DNA of 64,000 bases from Leptospira johnsonii (GTDB taxonomy: Bacteria; Spirochaetota; Leptospiria; Leptospirales; Leptospiraceae), in assembly GCF_003112675.1 (NCBI RefSeq), contig NZ_BFAY01000011.1, forward strand, positions 372,001-436,000, read 5' to 3'. Both the position numbers and the translations under genes were made by a program. This document shows, one piece after another, positions 34,263-44,188 of this stretch. The notes beneath the pieces are model-generated. The model worked only from the letters and a program-made list of their open reading frames with translations. It was not told where the DNA came from and did not search any database. The stretch's first letter is position 1; each line of letters starts with the position of its first letter.

Positions 34263-35666
34263 TTAGTAGTAACTACCGTAGATTTTTGTCCCCTTTATAT
34301 CGAGTATACTAGCATCAGAAGAAATCGCATCACCATCACAACTAATCTCAGGATGAGAGCCTACTTTTATTAATTTTAGTCTGTCCGAAAAAATTTCAGT
34401 TTTAGATTCTTCTGAAATATCAGTAGAATCATATGGGCCTGTCCCAGAATTCTTGATAGTTTTATATACACTATATAATCTTCCAAAAATATAGATTTGG
34501 CTTTCTTCTTTCGAATTTTTTTCTAAAATCCAATTTCCATCCATGACCACATCCACACCTTCATTCCCGGACGAAGATCTCCAATATACGAAGCTGCCGT
34601 TAGGGCGCAATGTGATGCTATCATTTATCATACATTCAGTATTTTCCAGTTTATCTCCCAAAATATCTCCGATCGGAGTACCTTTGGCTTTTTCTATAAT
34701 AGATCTTTCTCTCGCCAAATACTGTGAATCGTTCACAGTGTAACGTTCTAGATTTGGACCTAAAAGTATCATTTCACTTAGGGCAGTGTCCTTCCATTTT
34801 TCTCCGGACCATGCTGCTTCAATCGTAAATTTAAACTGTTTTCCCGTTAAAGGTTTGGATAAAAGGATTCTTTGAGATCCAGCTCTATCTAAAAGGATTA
34901 CTGATGTAGATTCAGCCCCATTAGAAATGGAAAGTTTTTCCACTCTACCGTTCTTTTTAAAATGCTCATCTGATCTTTGGTATCCGTTATACACTTCTAA
35001 TCCGGATAGAGTTATTTCTTTTTCTAGATCAATCTGTATATATTCTCCAATCCCATCATCAGATTTTCCTTCCACCCATCCGAACTCTTTCGCTCCATCA
35101 AAGAGATTATAGGCAGGATATCCTTCTTTCGGTTCCGTTACCGAACTCGCTATGACTTTTCCATCAATTCCGATAGGAAATAAAACGGGTGCTTTTTTAT
35201 CATTTTTGTAAAATTCAATCTCGTCTAACTCTATTGATTGCACTCCCTTAGAAAAGACAGGTTCTACGTATAAGGAATGTACTAGCGAACCAATTTGGAA
35301 TTTTTCACCACATTTTGCCCTTCCGTAGAAGCTAGCATTTATATACGTTGCATACTCTTGAACGCTGGAGGCGGGACATACAAATACGATGGAATCTATT
35401 TTAGTGTAACCTGCTGTAACTCCTGGCAAATCCATCTTTGACTCATTGGCAAAGAAAAATGTAATTCCTTCCTTAGGTGTCCGTGAAACGTAAGGCTTCC
35501 AAGACTTTCCGGAAATAAAAACGTTTTCCGGACGATATCCTTCTTTATATGAAGTAGCTTGTATAGTTTCTATTAATACACCGTTTTCGCGATCGAATTT
35601 TTTGCCACAGTTTACGCAAAAAATTTGCGATAAAAAGAATACGACTATGATGCCTTTATATTTCAC
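34263..35666 (-). CDS. lipoprotein with NADase-type glycan-binding domain
   Basis: 467 residues from GTG 35666, which follows GGGAG by 8 bases and gives a clean signal (MKYKGIIVVFFLSQIFCVNC). Upstream codons in frame are not needed. Two beta-sandwich repeats are visible. The second (ASSVTEPKEGYPAYNLFDGA, then FGWVEGKSDDGIGEYIQIDL) matches the NADase-type glycan-binding or discoidin-like module. The first, around residues 30-150, looks related but more diverged. The C-terminal 120 residues are unassigned. It heads or follows into the envelope operon with the polytopic and VanW genes. Confidence 0.8.
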   Translation of the reverse strand: MKYKGIIVVFFLSQIFCVNCGKKFDRENGVLIETIQATSYKEGYRPENVFISGKSWKPYVSRTPKEGITFFFANESKMDLPGVTAGYTKIDSIVFVCPASSVQEYATYINASFYGRAKCGEKFQIGSLVHSLYVEPVFSKGVQSIELDEIEFYKNDKKAPVLFPIGIDGKVIASSVTEPKEGYPAYNLFDGAKEFGWVEGKSDDGIGEYIQIDLEKEITLSGLEVYNGYQRSDEHFKKNGRVEKLSISNGAESTSVILLDRAGSQRILLSKPLTGKQFKFTIEAAWSGEKWKDTALSEMILLGPNLERYTVNDSQYLARERSIIEKAKGTPIGDILGDKLENTECMINDSITLRPNGSFVYWRSSSGNEGVDVVMDGNWILEKNSKEESQIYIFGRLYSVYKTIKNSGTGPYDSTDISEESKTEIFSDRLKLIKVGSHPEISCDGDAISSDASILDIKGTKIYGSYY

Positions 35667-35729
35667 CGAAATGCTCCCAGAAGAAGATTCCGACAAAAAT
35701 AGTAGATCGAGTCATTTAAGAAAAGTATT

Positions 35730-36269
35730 TTAACCGGATTCTCGTATTAAATTTTCTAGATTCTCCAAAAAATTTCGCAGATTCCTTTCGGTTTGAGCAT
35801 CCGTTATGTACCCTTCTGGATCCACTTTCTTATTCACAGCAGGAATACTTAGAACACAATCATCGTTTATCTTTACTGTAAGAACATTCAATAAATGTAA
35901 AAAAGCTTCCTGGGCCTTGGAAGCTCCCCCGTAACCAGGAGATGCATTGATGAGTCCAACCGGCTTTCCATAAAGTTCCGCGCTGGATACGATCCAATCC
36001 AGTGCATTCTTCAAAACTCCCGGGATCGCAAACGCATATTCAGGACTGGAAAAAAGAATGGCATCAGCTTCTTTCAATTCCTTTCTCCATTGCGTAACTT
36101 CTTTAGGAGGAGAATCAGTATCTAAATCAGGATTAAAATGTGGGATCCGATCCAATGGATCTGCGAGAGTAATTTGCAAAGGATCATTTGCGATCCTTTT
36201 TGCTGCGAGTAATAAGGCTGTATTGGAAGAACCTTTCCTTAAACTTCCGGAAACTGCGAGTACTTTCAT
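35730..36269 (-). CDS. NADPH-dependent FMN reductase
   Basis: 179 residues, flavodoxin-like. The FMN phosphate-binding loop SGSLRKGSSNT is at 7-17, and FSSPEYAFAIPGVLKNALDW near 75-95 is the family signature. GLINASPGYGGASKAQ follows. It transfers electrons from NADPH to FMN, quinones or azo dyes. It lies 63 bases upstream of the glycan-binding lipoprotein and 75 bases downstream of the HAD gene, so co-transcription is possible but not certain. Confidence 0.88.
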   Translation of the reverse strand: MKVLAVSGSLRKGSSNTALLLAAKRIANDPLQITLADPLDRIPHFNPDLDTDSPPKEVTQWRKELKEADAILFSSPEYAFAIPGVLKNALDWIVSSAELYGKPVGLINASPGYGGASKAQEAFLHLLNVLTVKINDDCVLSIPAVNKKVDPEGYITDAQTERNLRNFLENLENLIRESG

Positions 36270-36344
36270 TCTTGTTCTAACTCGATTCTTTTTGTATTCG
36301 GTTAGACTTGTCTGGAGAAAGAAAAGAATTCGAAAGAAGGAGAA

Positions 36345-37046
36345 CTAGCCTTTTTTTAATATTGCAGTCAGCTCTCTCAGATCCCGGATATCACCCTCTG
36401 AATGTTTATGAAAAGCAGTCCATCCTCTGGATCTCGTGGGTAGGATATCCAACTCTACTTTATCACCGCAGTAGATGAGCTTGTCCGGAGAAAGTCCTAC
36501 AAGTTTCTCCGCCTCCTGGAAGATCAAAGGAGAAGGTTTTTCGTATCCGAATTCTGCAGAGACGATCACTGGATAAAAATAATCCAAGACGCCTACGCTA
36601 GCCAACAACTGTTTGAGTCTGTGATCCCAGTTGGAAATGATCCCGAGACCAGCCCCCCTTTCTTTTGCAAATTCTACTAATTCGTAAAAGCCAGGATCTA
36701 TCTCCCAAACGGAAGGTTCATCAAAACGTTTGAATATGGATTGGAAAATGGGATCTGGTTCCAGATCGGATCCTATTTCTTTTAAGAAGAAGCCTAGGAG
36801 TTCTCTCCACCAGCCTTCGCTTCCGTCCTCATGTGCATGGAACTTATCCCTATGATCAGGGAGTGGATGGCGCGTCATGTGAGCATAGGCCTTTCGAAAC
36901 GCCCTTTCCATATATCCGTTTGGATGTTTGGAACCGTCCAAGCCGAATTCATTGAGAACTTCAAAATACACTTCCCCTGCGGGCTTTTTCATAGTAAGGA
37001 GAGTGTCTCCTACATCCAGAAAAATGTAATGTTCTTTGGAGCTCAT
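36345..37046 (-). CDS. HAD-superfamily hydrolase
   Basis: 233 residues. Motif I FLDVGDTLL has the nucleophile Asp and the second Asp at +4 (family DxxxT pattern, DVGDT). Motif II is IISNWDHRL, motif III has Lys in FGYEKPSPLIF, and motif IV is YCGDKVELDIL. The helical cap lies between about 20 and 105, the subclass-I layout. Substrate unknown. Confidence 0.9.
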   Translation of the reverse strand: MSSKEHYIFLDVGDTLLTMKKPAGEVYFEVLNEFGLDGSKHPNGYMERAFRKAYAHMTRHPLPDHRDKFHAHEDGSEGWWRELLGFFLKEIGSDLEPDPIFQSIFKRFDEPSVWEIDPGFYELVEFAKERGAGLGIISNWDHRLKQLLASVGVLDYFYPVIVSAEFGYEKPSPLIFQEAEKLVGLSPDKLIYCGDKVELDILPTRSRGWTAFHKHSEGDIRDLRELTAILKKG

Positions 37047-37131
37047 TTCGTTATTAACGGAGAGTTCGTAAGTCGAACTCTAATATAGTCAATATGTCTA
37101 GACTTTATTAGAGGAAAATCAAAAACCACAA

Positions 37132-37881
37132 CTATCCGAAGAATTCGGGAAGCTCGTATGCAAACTTATGAGCGTCGCCTGGCCATCTTGCGGAAAGGTA
37201 AGACTTATCTAAAACACTGAACCCTGGTTTAATATTGGAGAAACTATCTCTTGCGATCGGCATAGGCCCTTCTTGAAAATCTATTTTGGATTCCAAGAAG
37301 GAGATCACTTCGTCCTGTAAAGGTGTAGGATAAGTTCTATAATAATCTCCAAGCCAAGCCCGAGTCAAATTCCAAGCCAAAAGTTCCTGAGACCTCAAAA
37401 GTCCTGTGGTTTTCAGTCCGTATAAACTGGACTTTTTTGTTTTAGGGTTTTTGGATCTTGCTGCGAGAAGCACCCCGTGACAGATCGCGGCAACAGGCTT
37501 TCCTTCTGCAAATGTATTACCCACCAACTTCTGCAAGGGCTCGGATTCCAAATACACTCTCATTCCTTTTGCATGTCCTCCAGGAAGAAGTAACACATCG
37601 AACGAATCTAATTTGATAGACTCGTACTTTTTGGGATTCAAAAATTCATTCGATTTTTCTAATTCTCTATAAAGCAGAACATCGTCATTCTTTGCTCTTA
37701 AGACCGGAGCAAGAATTCCCAAACCTTTTCCGGTGACCATTCTGAAATCGGCTTCTCCAGCGGTACCACTCGGAGTAGCAAATATGATCTTATATTCATT
37801 ATCTTTTAGAACCTTCCAAGGTACGGATACTTCTGTGGGATCGAAATCGATTTGTGGGATCGGGATTAGAACAGTCTTCAT
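37132..37881 (-). CDS. DJ-1/PfpI family protein (type 1 glutamine amidotransferase-like)
   Basis: 249 residues. The elbow AAICHGVLLAARS carries the Cys nucleophile in ICHG, and LLLPGGHAKGMR is the preceding conserved strand. The N-terminus FDPTEVSVPWKVLKDNEYKI is the branch close to Hsp31 or YhbO-type proteins. It is unrelated in detail to the DJ-1 gene at 30.3 kb. It begins directly after the beta-lactamase-like gene stop, so the two are co-translated. Confidence 0.82.
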   Translation of the reverse strand: MKTVLIPIPQIDFDPTEVSVPWKVLKDNEYKIIFATPSGTAGEADFRMVTGKGLGILAPVLRAKNDDVLLYRELEKSNEFLNPKKYESIKLDSFDVLLLPGGHAKGMRVYLESEPLQKLVGNTFAEGKPVAAICHGVLLAARSKNPKTKKSSLYGLKTTGLLRSQELLAWNLTRAWLGDYYRTYPTPLQDEVISFLESKIDFQEGPMPIARDSFSNIKPGFSVLDKSYLSARWPGDAHKFAYELPEFFG

Positions 37882-39138
37882 TTAAGGATGATTTTGTTTC
37901 ATCCCTGGTTCTGCTGCAATCCTTGTTTCATCCGCTCCTTCTTTAAGCTTAGGGTCCAAAGAAGTTCTAGCAGATATTTTTAATTCTTTAAGAAGTGCTT
38001 CTTCCCTATCAGGAGAAGGGATCTTATCCGTTGAGATTAAAGAAGCCTTAAGCGCATCCAAAACGGAGGTTAAAACTAAATCGGGAGCTTTGTCCCAAAT
38101 AGCGCTTGTCATCACTAAAACGATCTTACGATGAGGGATCACATAGATGAACTGTCCGCCTTTTCCATTTGCCATGAAACTAGGCTTTCCTTCGAATTCA
38201 TGGATCCAAAATTGGAGTCCATATCTCTTTTCTACACCTGGTTCCAAGGTTAGAGCGATCCATTCGGGTTTTAAGATCTGGCGGCCTTGCCACTTTCCTC
38301 CATCTAGATAGAGTTGCCCTAACTTAGCCATATCGATAGGTCTCAAACGAAGTCCAAAACCTGCGGTCTGTCTTCCGGATTTGGAAGTATACCATTCTTC
38401 TCCCTTAAAACCTAACCAAGAGAATGCTGTGCTCTTGGAATATTCATATAAGGTTTTTCCGGTTTTGGCTTCCAGATAACCTGCAGCCAATTGCGTATCT
38501 CCATTAGAATATTCGAATTTAGTTCCCGGAGCGGCAGATACTGCTGGGGTCCAAGCGATCGCAAGCGGGTCAGCATCCGTTCTGATATCTTCTTTTTTAG
38601 GAAAGGAATCCCAACCCATTCCGGAACTCATACGTAGTACGTCCTTTAGTCGGATGGATTCTTTTCCTTTTAATTCGGAAGGAAGAAGTCCAGGTAAACT
38701 AGACTCAGCAGTGGAAATACTATCTTCCAAGTCTACTCCGCAATCGTTCGTATAACAAATCCCTAATAGCATGGAGACCACCGATTTGGTCACGGAATAC
38801 ATATTATGGTTATGATTTCGGGAGATCCCTCCGGCATATCTTTCAAATACCAGATTTCCTTCTTTCAATATGAGAAGGGAACGAACCTCAGTTTTTTCCT
38901 TTCTGAGCTTTTTAGAAAGTTCCACCAGGGGCCTGGAATCCAGTCCCAATTCTTCCGGAAATTCCACTCGGAAACCTTCTACAGGATTTCTATCTAAGGT
39001 CTCGTTTTGGTCCCAGGCAAGTCCTGAAGGAAGTTTAACCCAGCCCCAGTCCAGGGCGCTACAGTTGGAAATGAAAAGGATAACTAAGGAGAGAAGAAAG
39101 AAACGTTTTACTGATGTATTAGAAAAAAAACTACTCAC
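37882..39138 (-). CDS. serine hydrolase (class C beta-lactamase-like) lipoprotein
   Basis: 418 residues from GTG 39138. GGAGGG stands 7 bases upstream of this GTG, inside codons 2-3 of a longer ATG-started frame, so the internal GTG is preferred. The signal VKRFFLLSLVILFISNC ends in a lipobox. The active-site SxxK is SVTKS, the YxN motif is EYSNGDTQL, and the final strand region is MANGKGGQF. It is more like an esterase or D-Ala-D-Ala peptidase relative than a dedicated beta-lactamase. The next gene begins 1 base later. Confidence 0.86.
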   Translation of the reverse strand: MSSFFSNTSVKRFFLLSLVILFISNCSALDWGWVKLPSGLAWDQNETLDRNPVEGFRVEFPEELGLDSRPLVELSKKLRKEKTEVRSLLILKEGNLVFERYAGGISRNHNHNMYSVTKSVVSMLLGICYTNDCGVDLEDSISTAESSLPGLLPSELKGKESIRLKDVLRMSSGMGWDSFPKKEDIRTDADPLAIAWTPAVSAAPGTKFEYSNGDTQLAAGYLEAKTGKTLYEYSKSTAFSWLGFKGEEWYTSKSGRQTAGFGLRLRPIDMAKLGQLYLDGGKWQGRQILKPEWIALTLEPGVEKRYGLQFWIHEFEGKPSFMANGKGGQFIYVIPHRKIVLVMTSAIWDKAPDLVLTSVLDALKASLISTDKIPSPDREEALLKELKISARTSLDPKLKEGADETRIAAEPGMKQNHP

Positions 39139-39422
39139 TAAAAGACCCTCCATTCAAATTCTTAGGTCTTAAGTACTGCTTAGACAGACTCTACTGTAGG
39201 TTATCCCACATTCAATACTATTGAGACCTTGTCTGGAAATTTTTTTCCAGTCGATTTCTATGTAAAAGAGTGCAAAAATTATGTATTTATTTGTTAAGAG
39301 ACGAAAATATTCACCTAATCCCAAAGGTTTAGTTTTTAAAAAATTCCTTTTTCTTTCCTTGTCTTCCAGTTTTACCGACGGAATCTGTAAAAGCCGTCTG
39401 CCGAAATATCGACTTTCTTCTT

Positions 39423-39899
39423 ATGAAAATTAAACTCGGAATATTACTATTCTTCTTTATTCTAAACTGCTTCTTCGCAGTGGATTGGAGTTCCAACGAA
39501 TCTGGCAAGATAAGGGGAAAAGGTTCCGTCGAAGATTTTCCGGAGCCTGAAAATGCTAACCTAAGCAAACAGGAACTTTCCAAAAGGCCCCAAAAGGGAG
39601 GCTTCAAGACAAGAGAAGAGCAGGAACTTTTCGATATGATGATCTCCGCTGGCTCCGATCAGAACACTGCTCGGAATTGTGCCTCCAAATACGGGAACTG
39701 TAAGAGCCAATGTTGGACCCAATATCCTATCCCTAAGGTAGAGACTGTTTTTACTGCAATCACCGTGGATCGTAAGAGGGAAGATTGTATCGCAAAATGC
39801 AGTAATCTTTGCGATGATTATATTCCTTCGACTTCCAGAGGTTCTATGCCGAATTCAGGCAAAGGAAATTATTCGGATCCTAACGCTCCCAGATACTGA
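39423..39899 (+). CDS. Cys-rich hypothetical lipoprotein
   Basis: 158 residues. The signal MKIKLGILLFFFILNC ends in lipobox LNC (Cys16). The C-terminal half has NCASKYGNCKSQC and CIAKCSNLCDDY, six Cys likely to form disulphides in the periplasm or on the surface. No family is recognised. A 284-base gap upstream holds a CTGGAAA/TTTCCAG inverted repeat (39233-39250) but no clear promoter. It is followed by cutA on the same strand. Confidence 0.65.
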   Translation: MKIKLGILLFFFILNCFFAVDWSSNESGKIRGKGSVEDFPEPENANLSKQELSKRPQKGGFKTREEQELFDMMISAGSDQNTARNCASKYGNCKSQCWTQYPIPKVETVFTAITVDRKREDCIAKCSNLCDDYIPSTSRGSMPNSGKGNYSDPNAPRY

Positions 39900-39968
39900 T
39901 CTAATCTTTCTAAAGAAAGACTGGACAAAGAATGAATACTTCTTATCCTCCTTTTTCTCGGAGGAACA

Positions 39969-40301
39969 ATGTCTTCATCTCAAGAAATTTTAATCTTCAC
40001 TACTCTGGCGGATCGCGATCTAGCAGAAGAGTATATCGCTGAAATGCTCCAGTTAGGCATCATAGTAAGTGGTACCATTTTTCCAGAAGTGGCTCTTTTG
40101 TATCAATGGGAAGGAAAACTCACTATCGATTCGGAAAACAAAATTCTTCTAAAGGCAAAGGCAGACAAATACGCTGCTATCGAAGAATATATCATGAAAA
40201 AACATCCTTATCTTGCGCCCGAGATTATCAAACTAGATGTAAGTTTCGGTTCGGATAAGTTTAAGGCTTTTATAAAGGACAAGATCGCAAAAGGGGGTTA
40301 A
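39969..40301 (+). CDS. cutA: divalent-cation tolerance protein CutA
   Basis: 110 residues. The pattern ILIFTTLADRDLAEEYIAEM, the strand LYQWEGKLTIDSE and the block KKHPYLAPEIIKLDV match CutA1 trimers. Two Cys usually found in the LAACVN segment are absent (LQLGIIVSGTIF). The exact role of CutA is debated; it links to copper tolerance in E. coli. GGAGGA is seen just upstream. Confidence 0.85.
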   Translation: MSSSQEILIFTTLADRDLAEEYIAEMLQLGIIVSGTIFPEVALLYQWEGKLTIDSENKILLKAKADKYAAIEEYIMKKHPYLAPEIIKLDVSFGSDKFKAFIKDKIAKGG

Positions 40302-40325
40302 TACCTTTTGCATTTTAGAAAAGTC

Positions 40326-40934
40326 TTATATAAACGCACCAAACACGTATTGGATAAATGCAATCAAAGAAAGGGGTTGTACTAAGATTGCAACCGCAAG
40401 TCCAGTTAGAGCTCCGTAAAAATGTGCATCGTGATTGATCCCATCTTGCCTATTCTTAGAAGCATAATAAGAATAGGCCAAATACAAGATCGCATATAAT
40501 GGTCCAGGTATCGGGATCGGTATAAAGAAAAAGAATATTTTAGAATACGGATAGAACAAGATAGAAGCAAATACGATTCCGGACGTTCCACCGGAAGCTC
40601 CTAAGCTTGCATAATTCGCATCCGCTTTATTTTTCTGGAAAGATACTAGATTTGCGATCAGAATACTCGCTAAGTACAACCCCATAAATCCGAGAGGCCC
40701 GAGTACCATATCCACATGCCTTCCGAAAAAATACAAGGTCAGCATATTAAAGAATAGATGAGAAAAATCCGCGTGAACAAAACCGCTCGTGGCTAAAGTA
40801 TAATAGTTCCCTTCTTTAGAATCTCTGAAAGGCCTGAGGATCAATTTGTCTAAAAGATTCTGATCCGCATACAATGTATAAAGGCTGATAATCCCTGTGA
40901 CTATTATAGTGATAAGTGTGATGTCTAATCTCAT
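40326..40934 (-). CDS. rhomboid-family intramembrane serine protease
   Basis: 202 residues with six hydrophobic helices. [11 protein letters not shown] is the conserved helix-2 motif. The catalytic Ser114 sits in GASGGTSG, and the probable catalytic His171 is in HFYGALTG. It cleaves transmembrane substrates within the bilayer. The ATG overlaps the uvrB stop by 4 bases, so it is translated from the uvrB message. The substrate is unknown. Confidence 0.88.
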   Translation of the reverse strand: MRLDITLITIIVTGIISLYTLYADQNLLDKLILRPFRDSKEGNYYTLATSGFVHADFSHLFFNMLTLYFFGRHVDMVLGPLGFMGLYLASILIANLVSFQKNKADANYASLGASGGTSGIVFASILFYPYSKIFFFFIPIPIPGPLYAILYLAYSYYASKNRQDGINHDAHFYGALTGLAVAILVQPLSLIAFIQYVFGAFI

Positions 40935-42928
40935 TTTTCCTCTGTAGGATTCACTTTGATGGTAAGCATTTTGTCTCTAAGCAAGGCTGCTCTTTCGAAA
41001 TCTAGTTCCTTGGCTGCTTTTAACATTTCTTCCCTGATCTTTTCTTTCATTTCTTCTTTAGAAGAGAAGTTTTTCTCTCGGAACTTTTTGTTGATCTCTT
41101 CTGCAGCCTGTTCTTCCGGAGCCAGTTCCTTTTCAGTTCTCTCGATCATATCGGCAATTTCCTTTTTGATCGTTTGAGGAGAGATCCTGTATTTCATGTT
41201 ATGTTCTTCTTGGATGGCTCTTCTTCTTTTAGTCTCCTCTATGGCCTTGATCATAGAATCAGTCATCTTATCCGCGTACAATATAGCTGTTCCATTGATA
41301 TTTCTTGCGGCCCTACCAATGGTCTGTATCAGAGACTTATAATTCCTTAAAAACCCTTCCTTATCCGCGTCCAAAATAGCTACAAGTGAAACTTCAGGAA
41401 TGTCCAACCCTTCTCTTAAGAGGTTGATCCCTACAAGAACATCATATATTCCTTTTCTGAGATCTCGGATGATCTCTACCCTTTCCAAGGTGTCCACTTC
41501 GGAATGCAGATAAGAAATTTTGAGCCCTAGTTCCTTATAATAATCCGTCAGGTCTTCCGACATCTTTTTGGTCAATGTGGTAACGAGTACCCTTTCTCCC
41601 AGTTCTATCCTTTTTCGGATCTCCACTAAAAGATCCTCTACCTGATTTTTAGTCGGCCGGACTTCTACGTTCGGATCCAAAAGTCCTGTAGGACGAATGA
41701 TCTGCTCTACTCTTGTTTTACTCTTTTCCAATTCGTACTCGGCAGGTGTTGCGGACACATAAAGAGTTTTAGGAGTTAAAGTTTCAAATTCTTTAAAGTT
41801 CAAAGGTCGATTATCAAGGGCAGAAGGTAATCTGAATCCGAAATCCACCAGAGTTTGTTTACGAGCTCTATCGCCTGCGTACATTCCCCCCACCTGAGGA
41901 ATGGTAACATGTGACTCATCCACTATGAGTAAAAAATCTCCACGAAAATAGTCGATGAGGCAAGCAGGCCTTTCTCCTTCTTTTCTTCCTGTGAGATGAC
42001 GGGAATAATTTTCGATCCCGTTACAGTAACCCATCTCTTGAAGCATTTCCATATCGTAATTCGTTCTAGATACGATACGCTGCGCTTCTAAAAATTTATT
42101 CTCTTTGGTGAACTTGATCTCTTGTTCCGCCATCTCATCTTTAATTCTTTTGACGGCGTCCTTTATCAAAGGAGGAGACATGATGAAGTGTTTTGCAGGA
42201 TAGATAAAACATTTTTCCTGTTTTGCAATCACTTGAGCGGTAACTGGATGGATCCTGGAAATTGAATCCACTTCGTCGCCGAAAAATTCGATCCGGAATG
42301 CGTCCGTATGATAAGCAGGATAAACTTCGATAGAGTCGCCTCGTACCCTAAAATTTCCCCTAGAGAAATCTGTATCATTCCGGTTGTATTGTATATGAAG
42401 TAATTTGCGAATGACCTGGTCTCTATCTATGATATCCCCTTTTGTCAAAGCAACAACAGAGTTCACATATTCTTCAGGAGATCCTAAACCATAAATACAG
42501 GAGACAGAACTGACAATCACTACATCGTCTCTTTCCAATAGAGAAGAAGTCGCCCTTAGTCTGAGCTTGTCTATCTCCTCATTCATGGACATATCTTTTT
42601 CGATAAACGTATCGGAAGAAGGTACGTAAGCCTCCGGTTGGTAGTAATCGTAATAAGAGACGAAATACTCCACGGCATTCTCCGGGAAAAACTCCTTAAA
42701 CTCACGGAATAACTGTGCCGCCAAAGTTTTGTTATGCGACAGAACCAAGGTAGGAAGTCCCATATTCGCGATCACCTGGGCCATGGTGAATGTTTTTCCG
42801 GAACCGGTCACACCCACTAAGGTAACCTTATCCTCGCCCTTTTGAAATGCTTGGCCTATTTTTTCTATGGCTTGGACCTGGTCCCCGGCAGCTTTGTAGT
42901 TGGAATGAATTTTAAAAATTGAAGACAT
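40931..42928 (-). CDS. uvrB: excinuclease ABC subunit UvrB
   Basis: 665 residues, full length. Walker A TGSGKT is at 41-46, and the beta-hairpin region [20 protein letters not shown] grips damaged DNA. Helicase motifs [13 protein letters not shown] and QTIGRAARN are present, and the C-terminal UVR motif ([19 protein letters not shown]) binds UvrC. It acts with UvrA and UvrC in nucleotide excision repair. No LexA-like box was recognised in the 59-base upstream gap. Confidence 0.98.
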   Translation of the reverse strand: MSSIFKIHSNYKAAGDQVQAIEKIGQAFQKGEDKVTLVGVTGSGKTFTMAQVIANMGLPTLVLSHNKTLAAQLFREFKEFFPENAVEYFVSYYDYYQPEAYVPSSDTFIEKDMSMNEEIDKLRLRATSSLLERDDVVIVSSVSCIYGLGSPEEYVNSVVALTKGDIIDRDQVIRKLLHIQYNRNDTDFSRGNFRVRGDSIEVYPAYHTDAFRIEFFGDEVDSISRIHPVTAQVIAKQEKCFIYPAKHFIMSPPLIKDAVKRIKDEMAEQEIKFTKENKFLEAQRIVSRTNYDMEMLQEMGYCNGIENYSRHLTGRKEGERPACLIDYFRGDFLLIVDESHVTIPQVGGMYAGDRARKQTLVDFGFRLPSALDNRPLNFKEFETLTPKTLYVSATPAEYELEKSKTRVEQIIRPTGLLDPNVEVRPTKNQVEDLLVEIRKRIELGERVLVTTLTKKMSEDLTDYYKELGLKISYLHSEVDTLERVEIIRDLRKGIYDVLVGINLLREGLDIPEVSLVAILDADKEGFLRNYKSLIQTIGRAARNINGTAILYADKMTDSMIKAIEETKRRRAIQEEHNMKYRISPQTIKKEIADMIERTEKELAPEEQAAEEINKKFREKNFSSKEEMKEKIREEMLKAAKELDFERAALLRDKMLTIKVNPTEEK

Positions 42929-42987
42929 ACTCTAGGAAAGAAAGACCCGAAAATCGAAGAAGTGTAAAACTTAAAAAAATACGGAAT

Positions 42988-43659
42988 TCACTTTGGAAGG
43001 ATTTTTTCGGCCATAAATAAAGCCTGTCTCTTGTCCTCTAAGATTTCCAGATCCATTTTATCGAATAATTTTTGCATAACCATCATCCCTCTCATGAGAG
43101 TGGCTGTGGAAGAAAATTTCCCTCTTTCTATATCTTCTTCGATATTCAATTCTCTTAGGTTGTTCACCAGTCGGATCTTAAAAATTCCACTTTTTTCGAT
43201 TGAATAGGCGACTTCTACATTTCCCCCGTCACCATATTTGACAGCATTCTCCACGGCCTCGATGGAGCCGATTGTCAGGTCCACGATCATGTCCTCGTCT
43301 ATTCCGTTCCCTCTCAGGAAAGATTCCATTCTGCTTCTTACATATTGCATTGGTTGGAATTCGGTGCGCCCGAGTAGAAGGTATTCTTCGTTTTTGGAAG
43401 TTTTTTTGCGGAGAGAAGATTCTGGAGAGAGAGTGTATTCTCTCGGATCTAATTTACTTTTTGCTGCTTCTCCCGAAACAACCAACTCGTCTAGAACTTT
43501 AGGAACCCAATCAGGAGAGAAAGAAGGCTCTTCTCTGAATTTTCGGAGAGTGTCCATACGGATCCACGCATGGAAATCCTGGGAATTACCTGTTAAACCG
43601 TTTGCTAGGAGTTCCCTAATGCGGGCTTGTATCTCTCCTAGGGAAAAGGACATTCCCAT
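42988..43659 (-). CDS. RsbW-like ATP-binding protein
   Basis: 223 residues. An N-terminal winged-helix-like segment (about 1-85, including KFREEPSFSPDWVPKVLDEL) precedes a GHKL ATPase domain. N-box IEAVENAVKYGDGG and the later RGMMVMQKLFDKMDLE match anti-sigma-factor serine kinases. It probably binds a partner such as a sigma factor or anti-sigma antagonist. It is 59 bases upstream of uvrB on the same strand. Two ATG codons (43659, 43653) are possible starts. Confidence 0.8.
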   Translation of the reverse strand: MGMSFSLGEIQARIRELLANGLTGNSQDFHAWIRMDTLRKFREEPSFSPDWVPKVLDELVVSGEAAKSKLDPREYTLSPESSLRKKTSKNEEYLLLGRTEFQPMQYVRSRMESFLRGNGIDEDMIVDLTIGSIEAVENAVKYGDGGNVEVAYSIEKSGIFKIRLVNNLRELNIEEDIERGKFSSTATLMRGMMVMQKLFDKMDLEILEDKRQALFMAEKILPK

Positions 43660-43726
43660 ATTTTTCCATAGGACCGTTTTTTTCGAGGGGTGTAAATCCG
43701 ATTTTTTCCGGAAGGCAGTTTCCGAT

Positions 43727-44188
43727 TCACCAACGTCGAATTTGGCGCAACGCCTCGTATGCGATTACCGCGACTGCGTTACTCAAATTCAAACATCTAC
43801 AATCTTCTTCCATCGGGATCCTAAGAATACCGCTCGGTATCTCAGATTGAAAAATTTCCTGAGGTAATCCTGAAGTTTCGTTCCCGAACAAAAATACGTC
43901 ATTCTCCCCATATTGAGGAGCTGTATAAGAAATTTTACCCTTAGTGGATATTAAATATAATTTGGAATCGGAAGGATTGGATTTTGAGAAAGTTTCCCAA
44001 CTAGGATGAAGGGTCAATTTTAGTTTATCCCAATAATCTAACCCTGCTCTTCTTGCCGCTTTTTCAGACAACTCGAAGGCAGGTTCTCCTACGATATGCA
44101 GCTCTGCTCCTAAGGCGACGCATAGTCGGGCGATATTTCCCGTATTGGGAGGTATCTCCGGTCGATACAATGCGATCCGGAGAGCCAT
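43727..44188 (-). CDS. trmL: tRNA (cytidine/uridine-2'-O-)-methyltransferase
   Basis: 153 residues, SPOUT knot fold. Motif 1 RPEIPPNTGNIARLC, motif 2 LFGNETSGLP and motif 3 CRCLNLSNAVAVIAYE are diagnostic of TrmL/YibK, which methylates the wobble position 34 of some tRNA-Leu. It starts directly after the S1-domain gene stop (TAA then ATG), so the two are co-translated. Confidence 0.93.
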   Translation of the reverse strand: MALRIALYRPEIPPNTGNIARLCVALGAELHIVGEPAFELSEKAARRAGLDYWDKLKLTLHPSWETFSKSNPSDSKLYLISTKGKISYTAPQYGENDVFLFGNETSGLPQEIFQSEIPSGILRIPMEEDCRCLNLSNAVAVIAYEALRQIRRW

